A stretch of DNA of 64,000 nt from a virus: the IMG/VR virus record IMGVR_UViG_3300028800_000081, positions 1 to 64,000 of that record. One strand, given 5' to 3'. The position numbers and the translations under genes are program-made. Shown here in pieces: positions 8,245 through 16,996 of the stretch (its first letter is position 1; each line of letters begins with the position of its first letter). Under the pieces are notes generated by a model. It saw only the letters and a list, made by a program, of their open reading frames with translations. It made no database searches and was not told where the DNA came from.

Positions 8245-10359
8245 GTGATGTCTCGGCGTTTTATGCTGGCATCAACCGCTGTTTTTGGCTTAAGTGCCCC
8301 AGCTAATGCGGCGCTTTTTTCCGGCGGCATAGTCCAGCAATCCGCATCTGCCCTCACCGTCACCGAATTCAATATCGGTTATTTCCAAACCTTCTACTCA
8401 TGGACGAACCTGACGATCAGCGGCACGGCCGTTACCGATGCTGGCAACACAAATCAGTTCCTCGCCAACATGAATGGCCTGCCGTTCACGATTGCAGGGG
8501 TGGCGTATATTGTCGCCGCTTTTGTTAACTCGAATCACATCACGCTCGCGACCGCTCCGGGAAATGGCACTGGCGTTCATGCGACAATCGCCTACCCAGG
8601 CACTGTCATAAATCGCGCAGTTGGGTCGAATAGCAGATCGGTCACGCTTTCAGGAACGTACACTGGAAACTCGCCATCGTCTCTCGATTGCAAGCTGACA
8701 TATGCCGCAGCGTGTCAGGTAGCGACGCCGGGAGCGACATTTCAAAACTGGGCAACAATGAGCTCCTTGAGTGCGAGTGGCGGCACATGGACTGCGGTCA
8801 TCAATGTCCCGCTCTGCAACGATTGGGTCGTGGCGCAGATCAGGGACCACTATAACAATTCCGTTCTCTCAAACCTGCAGGTGAATTTCTGGGGCGTTGG
8901 TGTCAACGTCATGCTCTCAGGACAAAGCAATATCGACAAACTGATAGAGCTTGGACCGTCTTTGCTGAATACAAATCAAGACAGCCGCACAAGGGTTTTC
9001 GATCACAGTGGCTGGCACGCCGTCCATGTTTATCAGTTCCCCGGTGCGCCGTCGTGGGCGGGGGCGGACGGTGTTGCCAACGATAATGTAATCCGGCTCT
9101 CAAACGAGATTGCAAATTCCCTGAATTGCGTGACGGGAGTTCTGGTTTTTGAAGCAAGCGGAACGGCGATCAAACAGTGGCTTCTAGCTGCGAATGGGGG
9201 ATATGCAAACAACGACTCTCGCAATATCTGGGTAGCGAATGCAATTGGCGGGAACGGCGGCGGAACATCATCCGGCGATCTCGCGGGGCTGAACAGCACG
9301 ACGCTTCTGTATTCTACAGATTTTGAAGCTGCGGTGTGGCAGCAGGGCGAGAACGATGTCGGAAGCGTGGTCTATGGCACGCAACTCGCGGCGCTGTTCG
9401 GACAGATTCAGTCTGTCAATGGCCGAAGCGGAAACCAATTCAAATTCTGCGTCGTGCCGATCGGAACTCAGGTCATTGGGCCTAACGGTTATACGCCAGG
9501 CAGCAATTCCGGGTATGACTCGGTTCGGGAAGCGCAGCAGACGTGGATTTCAAGCAATGTTGGAGCAGGGTCGATTTATGGAGGCTCCGTACAGGATGCG
9601 ACCCACAATCCTTTTGATCCGGTTAGCGTCGGTGACTATGTGCATTGGTGCTATTCAGACCGCGTTTCTATGGGCAAGCGATACACGCAGGCGTTGTTGC
9701 AGGCACTCGGAGCGCAGGCTTATGGCGCGGCTGGGCCGGCCATCACCAGCGCCAGTATGTCCACTGGCTCAAGCACGATAATCGTTACGGTCACACAGGA
9801 CCAAGGAACGCAGCTTCTCGACGCCAATGGCAGCAACACAGGAGCCAACCTTCAGGGCTTCGTGGTCGTCATCAATGGGTCGCCTGTCGCAGTCACGAAT
9901 GCGCAGATCACGGGTGCAAGTCAGATCACGCTAACGACCGCTTCGCCTCGCGGCGCAGGCCAAACGGCAACGGTCTCGTACCAGAATGGCGCGAATCCTG
10001 ACGCTATCGTCTACGGGCAATGGACCAATCTGAGCTGCACGCACAATTCCCTGACGATCACGGACGCGAGCAATCTCGGCATCTTCAATTCCGTCATGGC
10101 CGGGGGAACGATTGTCATCAGCGCGGGAACGAATTTCGTACCCGGAAGCTACACGATCAACACCATCCCTGATGCGAACACCTGCACCGTCACGGCTACT
10201 CCATGCCCATCTGCGAACGGTACTGCTGGGGCTGCGGGCGTCTCTGTGAACGGCACGCCTGACGTGATATACGACAATTTCGCTTGGGCCGGCACGCTTT
10301 ACCCGGACACACGCGGAATGCCGCTGCAGCCGACCAACGGAGCGATTTCGATACCATGA
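8245..10359 (+). CDS. Secreted SGNH/sialate O-acetylesterase-like spike protein
   Basis: 704 residues. N-terminal signal peptide (MMSRRFMLASTAVFGLSAPANA). The central domain has the SASA/SGNH blocks: MLSGQSN with the nucleophile Ser near residue 227, WQQGENDV near 365-372, and a C-terminal DYVHW near 464-468 that would supply the catalytic His. Such enzymes remove O-acetyl groups from polysaccharides, and phages use them as capsule-modifying tail enzymes. N-terminal residues 40-120 and the C-terminal 200 residues are beta modules (for example NGLPFTIAGVAYIV) like those in neighbouring spikes. The catalytic assignment is from motifs only. Confidence 0.75.
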   Translation: MMSRRFMLASTAVFGLSAPANAALFSGGIVQQSASALTVTEFNIGYFQTFYSWTNLTISGTAVTDAGNTNQFLANMNGLPFTIAGVAYIVAAFVNSNHITLATAPGNGTGVHATIAYPGTVINRAVGSNSRSVTLSGTYTGNSPSSLDCKLTYAAACQVATPGATFQNWATMSSLSASGGTWTAVINVPLCNDWVVAQIRDHYNNSVLSNLQVNFWGVGVNVMLSGQSNIDKLIELGPSLLNTNQDSRTRVFDHSGWHAVHVYQFPGAPSWAGADGVANDNVIRLSNEIANSLNCVTGVLVFEASGTAIKQWLLAANGGYANNDSRNIWVANAIGGNGGGTSSGDLAGLNSTTLLYSTDFEAAVWQQGENDVGSVVYGTQLAALFGQIQSVNGRSGNQFKFCVVPIGTQVIGPNGYTPGSNSGYDSVREAQQTWISSNVGAGSIYGGSVQDATHNPFDPVSVGDYVHWCYSDRVSMGKRYTQALLQALGAQAYGAAGPAITSASMSTGSSTIIVTVTQDQGTQLLDANGSNTGANLQGFVVVINGSPVAVTNAQITGASQITLTTASPRGAGQTATVSYQNGANPDAIVYGQWTNLSCTHNSLTITDASNLGIFNSVMAGGTIVISAGTNFVPGSYTINTIPDANTCTVTATPCPSANGTAGAAGVSVNGTPDVIYDNFAWAGTLYPDTRGMPLQPTNGAISIP

Positions 10360-10766
10360 TGCGGCCCCGCTCGATTGTCCTTGCGCTTGCGCTGATCGTG
10401 CCGCAGCCGGTGCTTGCCGCCGGCGCCGCGATCTTCCTCTCGACGCACATGGTAGCGCCGCCGAACGCGACGACGTTCCTGCAGGAAGACGCAGCACAAG
10501 GCTGCTCGCTCAGCGTTCCCGATAAGGCGCGTTACAGTCTGCTGTTCATGACGCTGAACCGGGACGCGGTTCCGTTGTCGCAGTTCGACCGCATGACGCT
10601 CCCTGGGCTGGCGCCGGATCAATGCAGCGCCAACATCGTCGCGGCCACTCCGACCTTCGCGGGCTACTACCTGTTTCCATACGGAGCGGTGTTCGGCGGC
10701 GCGATCTCGCCTTGCCTCCAGACCGTTCAAAAGGTCGGAAATCTCAGCCGACTCCCAACATGCTGA
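10356..10766 (+). CDS. Small secreted protein
   Basis: 136 residues with a signal peptide (MMRPRSIVLALALIVPQPVLAAG). The mature part has four cysteines, probably two disulfides, which fits a periplasmic or virion-surface protein. The ATG overlaps the stop of the esterase gene (ATGA), so it is probably made with it. No family recognised. Confidence 0.7.
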   Translation: MMRPRSIVLALALIVPQPVLAAGAAIFLSTHMVAPPNATTFLQEDAAQGCSLSVPDKARYSLLFMTLNRDAVPLSQFDRMTLPGLAPDQCSANIVAATPTFAGYYLFPYGAVFGGAISPCLQTVQKVGNLSRLPTC

Positions 10767-10782
10767 TCGGAGCTATCTTCTG

Positions 10783-13200
10783 ATGCGTCGTCCGGTGATT
10801 CTCTTCCTAGCGGCTCTTTATGCTCTTCTCGTTGGACACGTCTCCGATGTGGCGCTCGCGCAAGGGCAGGGTCCGGCAACAATCCTTTATCCGACGACGC
10901 CTGGAAATTGCATTCAGACCGACCCTACGATGGGCGCGGGGTACCTATCCAACTCTGGCGCCCCCTGTCCGGTACTTAAGGATGCTTTTTATTATGGCGC
11001 TAAATGCGACGCAGATGCGAACGACACTGCTGCCTTTCAGGCTTACATTGATGCGGCCGGTCCTGGAGTGGTGGAAGTTCCAGCCAAGCGTACATGCGTC
11101 GTCAGTTCTCTCAATTTGCCCTCTGGGACGTATCTTCGTGGCGGCGGGATGGGGAGTTCTGTCCTTAAACTAGGATCGAACATCGGCAGTGGCGGCGCTG
11201 CTGGAATGCTGACTCTGGCGTCAGCCAGTCACGTCACGATCAGCGATCTTACACTAGATGGCAACCGCTCGACTTTCTCTAGCACAAACAACAACGCCAT
11301 CTATGGTCCGGCCTCCGGGTCCGGTCTTTCCGATATCGCCATTGATCGCGTCGAGGTCAAATCTCCGGCTGGCGCATGCGCGCTCATTCTTGGCCCCAGT
11401 TCTGCCGTGCGAGACTCGCGCATCGCGGTGCGAAGCTCCTATCTTCATGACTGCGGATACCACGGCGTCATAACGCAAGGATATGTCGATCACGTCAGCT
11501 ATTCGCACAATCAGGTTTTCAACTGGGGTGAGCTGGTAGCGAATTCCGTTGGCCTCGTTTGCGGCCGCTACGCGACGGACTGTCTTATCGACGGCAATCA
11601 GGTAAGCGGAGACCTCGTAAATGAAACGGGTCCCAGCAGCCACGGCATCAGCCTCGATAATTGCGCCAATGGCAACGTCATCAACAATTATGTGACTTCA
11701 ACAATAGGCTACGGCATCGAGGTCGGCGAGTGCTCAGGCGTCACCGTTGGCCACAACGTCATCATTGGAACTACGCGCTCCGGAATTTCAGTCGACGGAA
11801 GCGGCACGGGGTCGTCTGTCGCCGATGGTGTGACTACTGCAAACTCGACCGCCATCACGTCCGCGACGGCAAACTTCTTTCCCGGAATGAAGGGGAAGGG
11901 AATTGCGGCGTCTGGCTGTCAGGCCAATGGCGGCACAGAAGTGACATGGGTCACCGCCTTCAATAGCCCAACATCGATCAGCGTTTTTACGCCGTGTGCC
12001 AACTCTCAGACAGGCGTCACGCTGACGTGGCCGGCAACAAATTCGAATGTCACTGTGGTCGGGAATTCCTTGCAGTCCGCCGGAACGCTGGCGCCTTCTG
12101 CGGCAGTGTATTCCGTGATCAACGGCCCAGTCAGCAAGTATGTGAATGCGACCGACGTTACGTGCACCAGCGGATCGACAACGATCGCTTCGCCAACCGT
12201 CCCATTTGCCTCATGGATGGTGGGACAGGGTGGCACGTTCACCGGCTGCGCAGCCGGGCCGGGAACGCTAACCGCAGTCATAGCGGCGATCATCGACGCT
12301 CATGACGTAAGGATTTCAAAGGCCGCCACAGCGACGAACTCGGGCGGCTCGACCATGAACATCAGCACACCTTATAGTTTGAACAATCGAGTCTCAATTG
12401 TTGGGAATGTTGAAAGCGCCGCTGCTGGACTCGGGTACTTTATAAACAACGCCGAGTATGTGACACTGCAGGGCAACGTTGCGATGGACAACCCGCAATC
12501 TGGGATTGAATTGGCGAACTCCAACTATGTTTCCGTTGCCTCCAACACGGCGGAGTTGAACAACACATCCTTGACTGCCGGGCAAGCAGGCATTGTGGCG
12601 TTGATGACAACCTCCATCGGAAGCGTTTTGACGGCGTATGGCAATCAATCTCTGGCGAACGGAGATGGGACTGGAGGAGCGGCGGACGAGATATACGATC
12701 TCGACAGTTTGCCTTCGAATTTCAACTTCGACCCCATCCAGATCGCCAACTCCTTGATTCCTAATACGCCCAATACTGGCGCGTTGGGCACCACTAGCAA
12801 TCCTTGGTCATTGGTTATCGCCGGCACGAATGCGAGTGCTGCAGTTCCGCAAGGCGCTCGCAGGGCGTCAACGATATTCGTGGACTCGGCACTTTCTCCG
12901 ATCACGTTGGCAACGGCGAGCAACGCTTCGCTTGGCGCGTATGGAAGTCTCGTTCCTCTTGGAGAATTTGTTATCTACGACGTCAACGGGGCGTTCTGTA
13001 AATTCTTTCTTCGTGGTCCGTCAAACGCAACAATCAAAGAGTATGATGCGGGCACCGACGGCGGGTGCTCTGTGACAAAAGGTAACGCGAGTACGACAAA
13101 CGTCTATTATGATGCGGCCGGATCTTCTGGAGCGGGATATTACATCGAAAATCAAATCGGCTCGACGCGAACGTATTATGTCATCACGCAGGGGACCTGA
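10783..13200 (+). CDS. Pectate-lyase-fold tailspike with signal peptide
   Basis: 805 residues. Signal peptide (MRRPVILFLAALYALLVGHV...ALAQ) followed by the pectate lyase superfamily entry motif YYGAKCDADANDTAAFQAYI and PAKRTCVVSSLNLPSGTYLRG, typical of phage tailspike depolymerases. A long beta-helix follows (repeated N-x-V-I and H-N-V-I turns). Two inserted beta modules (VADGVTTANSTAITSATANF near residues 347-366 and CTSGSTTIASPTVPF near 462-476) resemble modules often found in phage spikes. Probable surface-polysaccharide degrading spike. Confidence 0.8.
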   Translation: MRRPVILFLAALYALLVGHVSDVALAQGQGPATILYPTTPGNCIQTDPTMGAGYLSNSGAPCPVLKDAFYYGAKCDADANDTAAFQAYIDAAGPGVVEVPAKRTCVVSSLNLPSGTYLRGGGMGSSVLKLGSNIGSGGAAGMLTLASASHVTISDLTLDGNRSTFSSTNNNAIYGPASGSGLSDIAIDRVEVKSPAGACALILGPSSAVRDSRIAVRSSYLHDCGYHGVITQGYVDHVSYSHNQVFNWGELVANSVGLVCGRYATDCLIDGNQVSGDLVNETGPSSHGISLDNCANGNVINNYVTSTIGYGIEVGECSGVTVGHNVIIGTTRSGISVDGSGTGSSVADGVTTANSTAITSATANFFPGMKGKGIAASGCQANGGTEVTWVTAFNSPTSISVFTPCANSQTGVTLTWPATNSNVTVVGNSLQSAGTLAPSAAVYSVINGPVSKYVNATDVTCTSGSTTIASPTVPFASWMVGQGGTFTGCAAGPGTLTAVIAAIIDAHDVRISKAATATNSGGSTMNISTPYSLNNRVSIVGNVESAAAGLGYFINNAEYVTLQGNVAMDNPQSGIELANSNYVSVASNTAELNNTSLTAGQAGIVALMTTSIGSVLTAYGNQSLANGDGTGGAADEIYDLDSLPSNFNFDPIQIANSLIPNTPNTGALGTTSNPWSLVIAGTNASAAVPQGARRASTIFVDSALSPITLATASNASLGAYGSLVPLGEFVIYDVNGAFCKFFLRGPSNATIKEYDAGTDGGCSVTKGNASTTNVYYDAAGSSGAGYYIENQIGSTRTYYVITQGT

Positions 13201-13231
13201 TGATGCGGTCCAGTAAGGAGCGCAGAGAGAC

Positions 13232-13318
13232 ATGAGGGGATGGTGGATTGTGCCGTGCGTTATTGGCGGCGCTGGAATGTGGGCGCTTGCAATCATGGCT
13301 GCGATGGGAGCGCTATGA
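13232..13318 (+). CDS. Tiny membrane peptide, candidate lysis protein
   Basis: 28 residues, about 20 of them one hydrophobic span: MRGWWIVPCVIGGAGMWALA then IMAAMGAL. A good ribosome site (AAGGAG) sits 11 bases upstream, and the TGA overlaps the endolysin ATG. A one-span peptide coupled to an endolysin suggests a pinholin or lysis-timing peptide, but it is too short to assign by family. Confidence 0.5.
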   Translation: MRGWWIVPCVIGGAGMWALAIMAAMGAL

Positions 13319-13950
13319 TGGTCACAATGTTGAAGCCTATCACACCCGGCATTCTCTCCGTCTTGGTCAAGGGCGGCGACATCCATCTGCTCGCCGATCT
13401 CGCGCCGGAACTTGAAGCGCAGCTCGCGCCAGCCGGGATCGACACGCTGCTCCGCAAGGCTCACTTTCTGGCGCAAGCGGCTTACGAGAGCGGCTACTTT
13501 TCGCGACTTGACGAGAACCTCAATTATTCGGCTGCGCACATCGTCGAACTCTACGGCAAGACTCATCCCGACGTGGCACGGCGCGCGAATGTGCTGGCCC
13601 ATGATCCAAAGGCGTTCGGAAGCGCCATCTATGCCAACCGGTTCGGGAACGGCAATGAGGCGAGCGGAGACGGGTATCGGTTCCGCGGGCGCGGCATTCT
13701 GATGACAACTTTCCGCGACAACTATCGCGCGCAAGGCGTGGAGGACGACCCCGATTCCGTCGCCACGCCGGCGGGCGCGGTCAAGACGGCAATCGCCTAC
13801 TGGAATTCGCGCAAGTGCAACGAGGCGGCCGACGCCGACAACTGCCCGCGCGTGACGTTCCTGATCAACGGCGGGTCGAACGGCCTCTCGGATCGATCTA
13901 TCCTGAAGGCGCGGGCGATGGAATTGCTTGCAGACGGACAGAGCACATGA
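13315..13950 (+). CDS. GH19 chitinase-like endolysin
   Basis: 211 residues. The sequence HFLAQAAYESGYFSRLDENL carries the GH19 catalytic Glu (AYESG) and the DENLNYSA follow-up; YRFRGRGILMTTFRDNY is the second conserved block. GH19 endolysins cut the glycan strands of peptidoglycan to release progeny. No signal peptide or membrane anchor, so it needs a holin. The start at 13315 (or the adjacent ATG at 13318) fits a GGGAG site and overlaps the 28-residue ORF. An upstream start at 13240 would only add unrelated sequence. Confidence 0.9.
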   Translation: MMVTMLKPITPGILSVLVKGGDIHLLADLAPELEAQLAPAGIDTLLRKAHFLAQAAYESGYFSRLDENLNYSAAHIVELYGKTHPDVARRANVLAHDPKAFGSAIYANRFGNGNEASGDGYRFRGRGILMTTFRDNYRAQGVEDDPDSVATPAGAVKTAIAYWNSRKCNEAADADNCPRVTFLINGGSNGLSDRSILKARAMELLADGQST

Positions 13951-14084
13951 AACGCACATTTGCCGCCCTATGCCTGGCGCTCACAGCCTGTACCGGTGCC
14001 GTCACGCCTTCGATTCGTGTCGGCGATGGTCGTGCATCGTGGCACGGCTTCTTGCGTCACGGCGAATGGGAAGTGTGCAAATGA
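13947..14084 (+). CDS. Small lipoprotein, spanin-like
   Basis: 45 residues: lipoprotein signal MKRTFAALCLALTACTG with lipobox L-T-A-C, and a 30-residue mature part. ATGA overlap with the endolysin and with the next gene. Short lipoproteins just after the endolysin are often o-spanins or outer-membrane-disrupting factors; this one has no proline-rich mature part, so the role is uncertain. Confidence 0.6.
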   Translation: MKRTFAALCLALTACTGAVTPSIRVGDGRASWHGFLRHGEWEVCK

Positions 14085-14470
14085 CGCGCGCGCCCGCAAT
14101 TTTCGCCGCCCTCACTCTCTCCGCATGCGCCAACATCTCCACTGTAGTCCCCTACGCGCCCCAGCCAGAGATCAAGGACCAGGCGGCGTTCAATGCCGAC
14201 CTTGCCACCTGCAGGGGATACGCGACAGGCTATCAGCCGGGGTTCTCCGTATCGAGCATCGGAAACGCGGGGCTGCAGGGCGGGCTCGGCAATCTCGGCG
14301 GCGTTGCGATCAATCCGCTCGTGCCCGTGGCCGGGGCGGCGGGCGGAGGCGGGGCAGAGTTCATGCGCGAGCTCGGGCTGTTGAACGACGCTCAACGGAA
14401 AGTGTTGACGCTGTGCATGGACAAAAAAGGCACTGCGAGCGGCAAATATATGATATTGGATCCCGGCTAG
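14081..14470 (+). CDS. Glycine-rich lipoprotein
   Basis: 129 residues. Lipobox L-S-A-C at residues 13-16. The mature part has two more Cys, a Gly-rich stretch (GNAGLQGGLGNLGG and AGAAGGGGAE), and an ending AQRKVLTLCMDKKG, like small bacterial outer-membrane lipoproteins of unknown function. Could take part in outer-membrane lysis or be a lysogenic-conversion factor. Confidence 0.65.
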   Translation: MTRAPAIFAALTLSACANISTVVPYAPQPEIKDQAAFNADLATCRGYATGYQPGFSVSSIGNAGLQGGLGNLGGVAINPLVPVAGAAGGGGAEFMRELGLLNDAQRKVLTLCMDKKGTASGKYMILDPG

Positions 14471-14663
14471 CGGGTCGGCGCGCGCTTCTCCAGTCGGTAG
14501 AAGATGGCTCGGCAAAGCGGGGCTCGCTGGCCGCCCCATCTGGGGCACGTTCGCAATCCGGCCATCGAGCAAGAATCCCTTTCCGGAGACTGCCCTTCGC
14601 CCAGGATTCGAACGTGCGCCACGTGCGGCGATCTTGCCGCGCGAACCCGGAAAGGCTTTCACC
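14471..14663. other. Non-coding gap with GC-rich hairpins
   Basis: No convincing ORF. A hairpin GCCCC-atct-GGGGC and another GCGGC-gatctt-GCCGC are visible. The string GGATTCGAAC inside looks like a tRNA T-arm on the minus strand but the stem does not pair. The last bases provide the GGAAAGG ribosome site of the next gene. Confidence 0.4.
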
Positions 14664-15044
14664 ATGTCACAAGCAGGAACATCACCCCCGGCAGTCGTTA
14701 CGCCGGACTTCTTCAGCCAGGTTTGGGCCGACGCCGACGCGCTGGCCGTCAAGGTATGGGACGAGATCAAGACCGATGCGGTCGAGGTCGCGCAGGTCGC
14801 CTATGCGGACTTCAAGGACATTCTGAGCGTCGGGCTTCCGCTCGCCATTCAGGCGGTCGCGGCGCAGGTGCCTGGGATCATTGCAGGCACGGAAAAGTTC
14901 GGTAATGCCGCGACGAGCGTCGGACAGCAGCTCGAGGCGCAACTCGGCCCTGTCGCATGGAACGACGTGCAGACCGTGACCCAGCTCGCCTATAACAAGC
15001 TCATGGGCATTGCCGGCGGCGCGCCCGGTCCGGCACCGAAATAA
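14664..15044 (+). CDS. Hypothetical protein of the lysis region
   Basis: 126 residues. A mostly helical protein with one hydrophobic stretch (VGLPLAIQAVAAQVPGIIAG near residues 55-74). It is preceded by GGAAAGG. No family recognised; a membrane-associated lysis-region accessory is possible from position only. Confidence 0.6.
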   Translation: MSQAGTSPPAVVTPDFFSQVWADADALAVKVWDEIKTDAVEVAQVAYADFKDILSVGLPLAIQAVAAQVPGIIAGTEKFGNAATSVGQQLEAQLGPVAWNDVQTVTQLAYNKLMGIAGGAPGPAPK

Positions 15045-15083
15045 ACCCTATCGCGACGGTCCACCCCTGCCGATCGCGACGTG

Positions 15084-15129
15084 CCGGGCCGTGCGTAGTG
15101 CCCTCGGGTTTTAAATGCGTACGGCCCGG
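15084..15129 (+). other. Inverted repeat before the holin-like gene
   Basis: CCGGGCCGT at 15084-15092 pairs perfectly with ACGGCCCGG at 15121-15129 around a 28-base loop. No T-run follows, so a simple terminator is unlikely; it may protect or regulate the mRNA whose SD (AAGGAG) follows. Confidence 0.4.
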
Positions 15130-15149
15130 AACCCTTAAGGAGAATGTGA

Positions 15150-15572
15150 ATGACCGGAATCGATCTTTCGCCTCTCGCTGGCGTCGCCAATCTGGCGATT
15201 ACCACGTTCACAACCGTGGCAACGGCGGCAATCCCCATCGCTGGATTCTATTGCATCCAATGGTTGAGAGCACATGCGGCGCAAACCAGGCAGGCAACGC
15301 AGGTCGCTGCGGCTCCGCAGGTCGACAACGCGATCCAGAAGGGCTTTTCCTATTCTCAGCAGCAGGGCATTGACCCCATCGCCGGCGCGGTCGACTACGC
15401 GATCAAACAGGTGCCGCAACAGCTCAAGACGCTCGGCTTTGACCCGGCTACCGAAGACGGCAAAGCCGCTGTTACCCGCATGGTGACGGCGCGGCTTGTC
15501 CCGGCACCGACGCCGCCGGCAACGCTGGACCTGAATGTCACGACGGCGAAAGACACTTCGACCAAGAGGTAA
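15150..15572 (+). CDS. Holin-like membrane protein
   Basis: 140 residues. One N-terminal membrane span (LAITTFTTVATAAIPIAGFY) then a soluble helical part with DNAIQKGFSYSQQQGIDP and VDYAIKQVPQQLK. This layout (single N-terminal span, then an Ala-rich helix repeated as AI..G) resembles phage holins with a cytoplasmic helical tail. It lies 1.2 kb after the endolysin and has a clear AAGGAG site. Assignment by topology and context. Confidence 0.6.
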   Translation: MTGIDLSPLAGVANLAITTFTTVATAAIPIAGFYCIQWLRAHAAQTRQATQVAAAPQVDNAIQKGFSYSQQQGIDPIAGAVDYAIKQVPQQLKTLGFDPATEDGKAAVTRMVTARLVPAPTPPATLDLNVTTAKDTSTKR

Positions 15573-15576
15573 GCCC

Positions 15577-15876
15577 ATGCGCACACTGATCGACGTTTGC
15601 AAACATTTGGCGATGCTGGCCGGATACGGCGAAGGCGATGCGGCGGACATTGCGGATAAGCTGCACAAGGCGGCGGCGCTCGAGCATCAGCAGAGGCACG
15701 CGGAATCAGAGGCGCATATTAAGGCGCTTGAAAGCAGCCTGACTGCGCACGTTGAAGTCTCAGAGCCCGTTACTGACGTTTACAAATCGCTCAACGTCAA
15801 GCGTCCGCGCAAGGCTAAGAAGAAGCCCGTCTCCAAACCCAAGCCCCGCGCCAAGCGTAAGAAGGCGAGGAAGTGA
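15577..15876 (+). CDS. Small basic-tailed hypothetical protein
   Basis: 99 residues. A helical N-terminal part, then a lysine/arginine/proline tail (KRPRKAKKKPVSKPKPRAKR) that could bind nucleic acid. Unrecognised. The stop overlaps the next start. Confidence 0.65.
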   Translation: MRTLIDVCKHLAMLAGYGEGDAADIADKLHKAAALEHQQRHAESEAHIKALESSLTAHVEVSEPVTDVYKSLNVKRPRKAKKKPVSKPKPRAKRKKARK

Positions 15877-16139
15877 TGGCAACAACCCGCACACAACTTC
15901 TCGGATGGATCGAACATTGCGAGCGAGAGCATCCTGGAAAGGGGACGCATATTCCTGTCTGGCTTTGCTCTATGCACGCAGTACATGAGGCCGTCGCCGA
16001 TGGCGATGTAAAGGAAATTGGAAAGCAACCGTTTCGCAGCACGGAATCGTTCGTTATTTACGGCCTTACGGAACAAGGGCGGTGCAAATTCTATGCGTCG
16101 CTTCCGGTCTTAACCGAACAAACCGCAAAGGTCGCGTGA
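15876..16139 (+). CDS. Hypothetical protein
   Basis: 87 residues, soluble, unrecognised. The ATG at 15876 overlaps the preceding TGA; a GTG one codon earlier is also in frame. Followed directly by the spanin-like pair. Confidence 0.65.
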   Translation: MATTRTQLLGWIEHCEREHPGKGTHIPVWLCSMHAVHEAVADGDVKEIGKQPFRSTESFVIYGLTEQGRCKFYASLPVLTEQTAKVA

Positions 16140-16140
16140 C

Positions 16141-16359
16141 GTGTCATGGCTCTCCTACATATGGGCTGCGATCAAGGCGATATTCAGCGGCTATGTCGGG
16201 GCGAAGCAGCAAGTCGGGGTGGATCAAGGCCGTGCCGAAGCCGAGCGTGACATGAGCGTAGCATCTGCAAAGACCGAATCGCGTGTCGCACAAGCCGAAG
16301 TAGACGCTCCCCATAGCATTACTGAGGCGGAGAGGAGGGCGGAAGATGGGACGCTGTGA
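16141..16359 (+). CDS. Candidate inner-membrane spanin (Rz-like)
   Basis: 72 residues with a GTG start. Short N-terminal hydrophobic segment (WLSYIWAAIKAIFSGYVG) then a charged, likely coiled-coil tail (RAEAERDMSVASAKTESRVAQ). The following lipoprotein gene starts inside its last 14 bases, the classical overlapping Rz/Rz1 arrangement. Spanins join inner and outer membranes at the end of lysis. Assignment by topology and overlap. Confidence 0.5.
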   Translation: MSWLSYIWAAIKAIFSGYVGAKQQVGVDQGRAEAERDMSVASAKTESRVAQAEVDAPHSITEAERRAEDGTL

Positions 16360-16720
16360 GGAAATTTGCTGCGGGCCGGGCTCGAAACCGGCTGTCCCTT
16401 TTGGGGGTGAATTGGGTACTGGGTCTCCGCCAGCAAGGCGGTACATACGTTCCCCAACGGACGGCGACCATTTCCGTGCTTCCTTCAGCACCGCCGCAGC
16501 CCTCGCACTATGCGCCCTCACAGCCTGCTCTACAAGCCCGCCAGTGCCTCCGGTTCAAACGGTATGCCTGCCAATGGCGACCTACTCCCAAGCCGCACAG
16601 ACCGCCCTAGCGAAGGAATGGCGCGCTCTCGACCCCAACAGTCTGACGGCGAGCCGGTTCATTCCTGATTCGATCGCATTGAGGGACAGCAACCGCGCCG
16701 CATGTGGGGCCAAACCGTGA
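16346..16720 (+). CDS. Candidate Rz1-like o-spanin lipoprotein
   Basis: 124 residues as drawn. A lipoprotein signal AALALCALTACSTSPPVPPV lies at residues 50-69, with a proline-rich start of the mature part and a TYSQAAQTALAKEW helix, as in Rz1-like proteins. The lipobox is far from the annotated ATG; a later start (for example the in-frame TTG near residue 23) would give a more normal leader. The gene overlaps the Rz-like gene in another frame. Confidence 0.55.
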   Translation: MGRCEEICCGPGSKPAVPFGGELGTGSPPARRYIRSPTDGDHFRASFSTAAALALCALTACSTSPPVPPVQTVCLPMATYSQAAQTALAKEWRALDPNSLTASRFIPDSIALRDSNRAACGAKP

Positions 16721-16995
16721 CCGCTCGAAAATCTCACAAAGCCTATGACGAGCCAGAGGCAGGGGAATGGGTACGCCCTATCCATAAAGGATACAAACTA
16801 GCGTGTTGCTCGTGCGGGCTCGTTCACAAGATGGACTTTCGTATCGTTCGTGGAAGGGTGCAATTTCGAGTATTCAGCGCGCCTCGGGAAACGGCGGCGA
16901 TACGCAGACGGCCCCACAAGTTCATCCCCAGAGATGTTGCTGAGCAACTGGCCAGCCAGATTCTTCTGATGGAAAAGCGGGCGGCGAAATCATGA
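16717..16995 (+). CDS. Small zinc-binding phage protein
   Basis: 92 residues from a GTG that overlaps the previous TGA; an ATG at 16702 would add five residues. Core YKLACCSCGLVHKMDFRIV with a C-x-C pair and a following His is a recurrent small phage protein whose function is unknown. Confidence 0.65.
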   Translation: MTARKSHKAYDEPEAGEWVRPIHKGYKLACCSCGLVHKMDFRIVRGRVQFRVFSAPRETAAIRRRPHKFIPRDVAEQLASQILLMEKRAAKS

Positions 16996-16996
16996 A

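Noticed and set aside
13021-13959. 312-residue minus-strand ORF over the endolysin
   Set aside because: The plus strand encodes a motif-complete GH19 endolysin; the antisense frame has no homology-like features.
14575-14650. Possible tRNA on the minus strand
   Set aside because: A GGATTCGAAC string looks like a T-arm, but the T-stem pairs at only 3 of 5 positions and no anticodon arm or acceptor stem follows.
16356-16610. 84-residue ORF overlapping the spanin-like lipoprotein
   Set aside because: No leader or motif; the overlapping frame has a lipobox and proline-rich start as expected for Rz1-like proteins.
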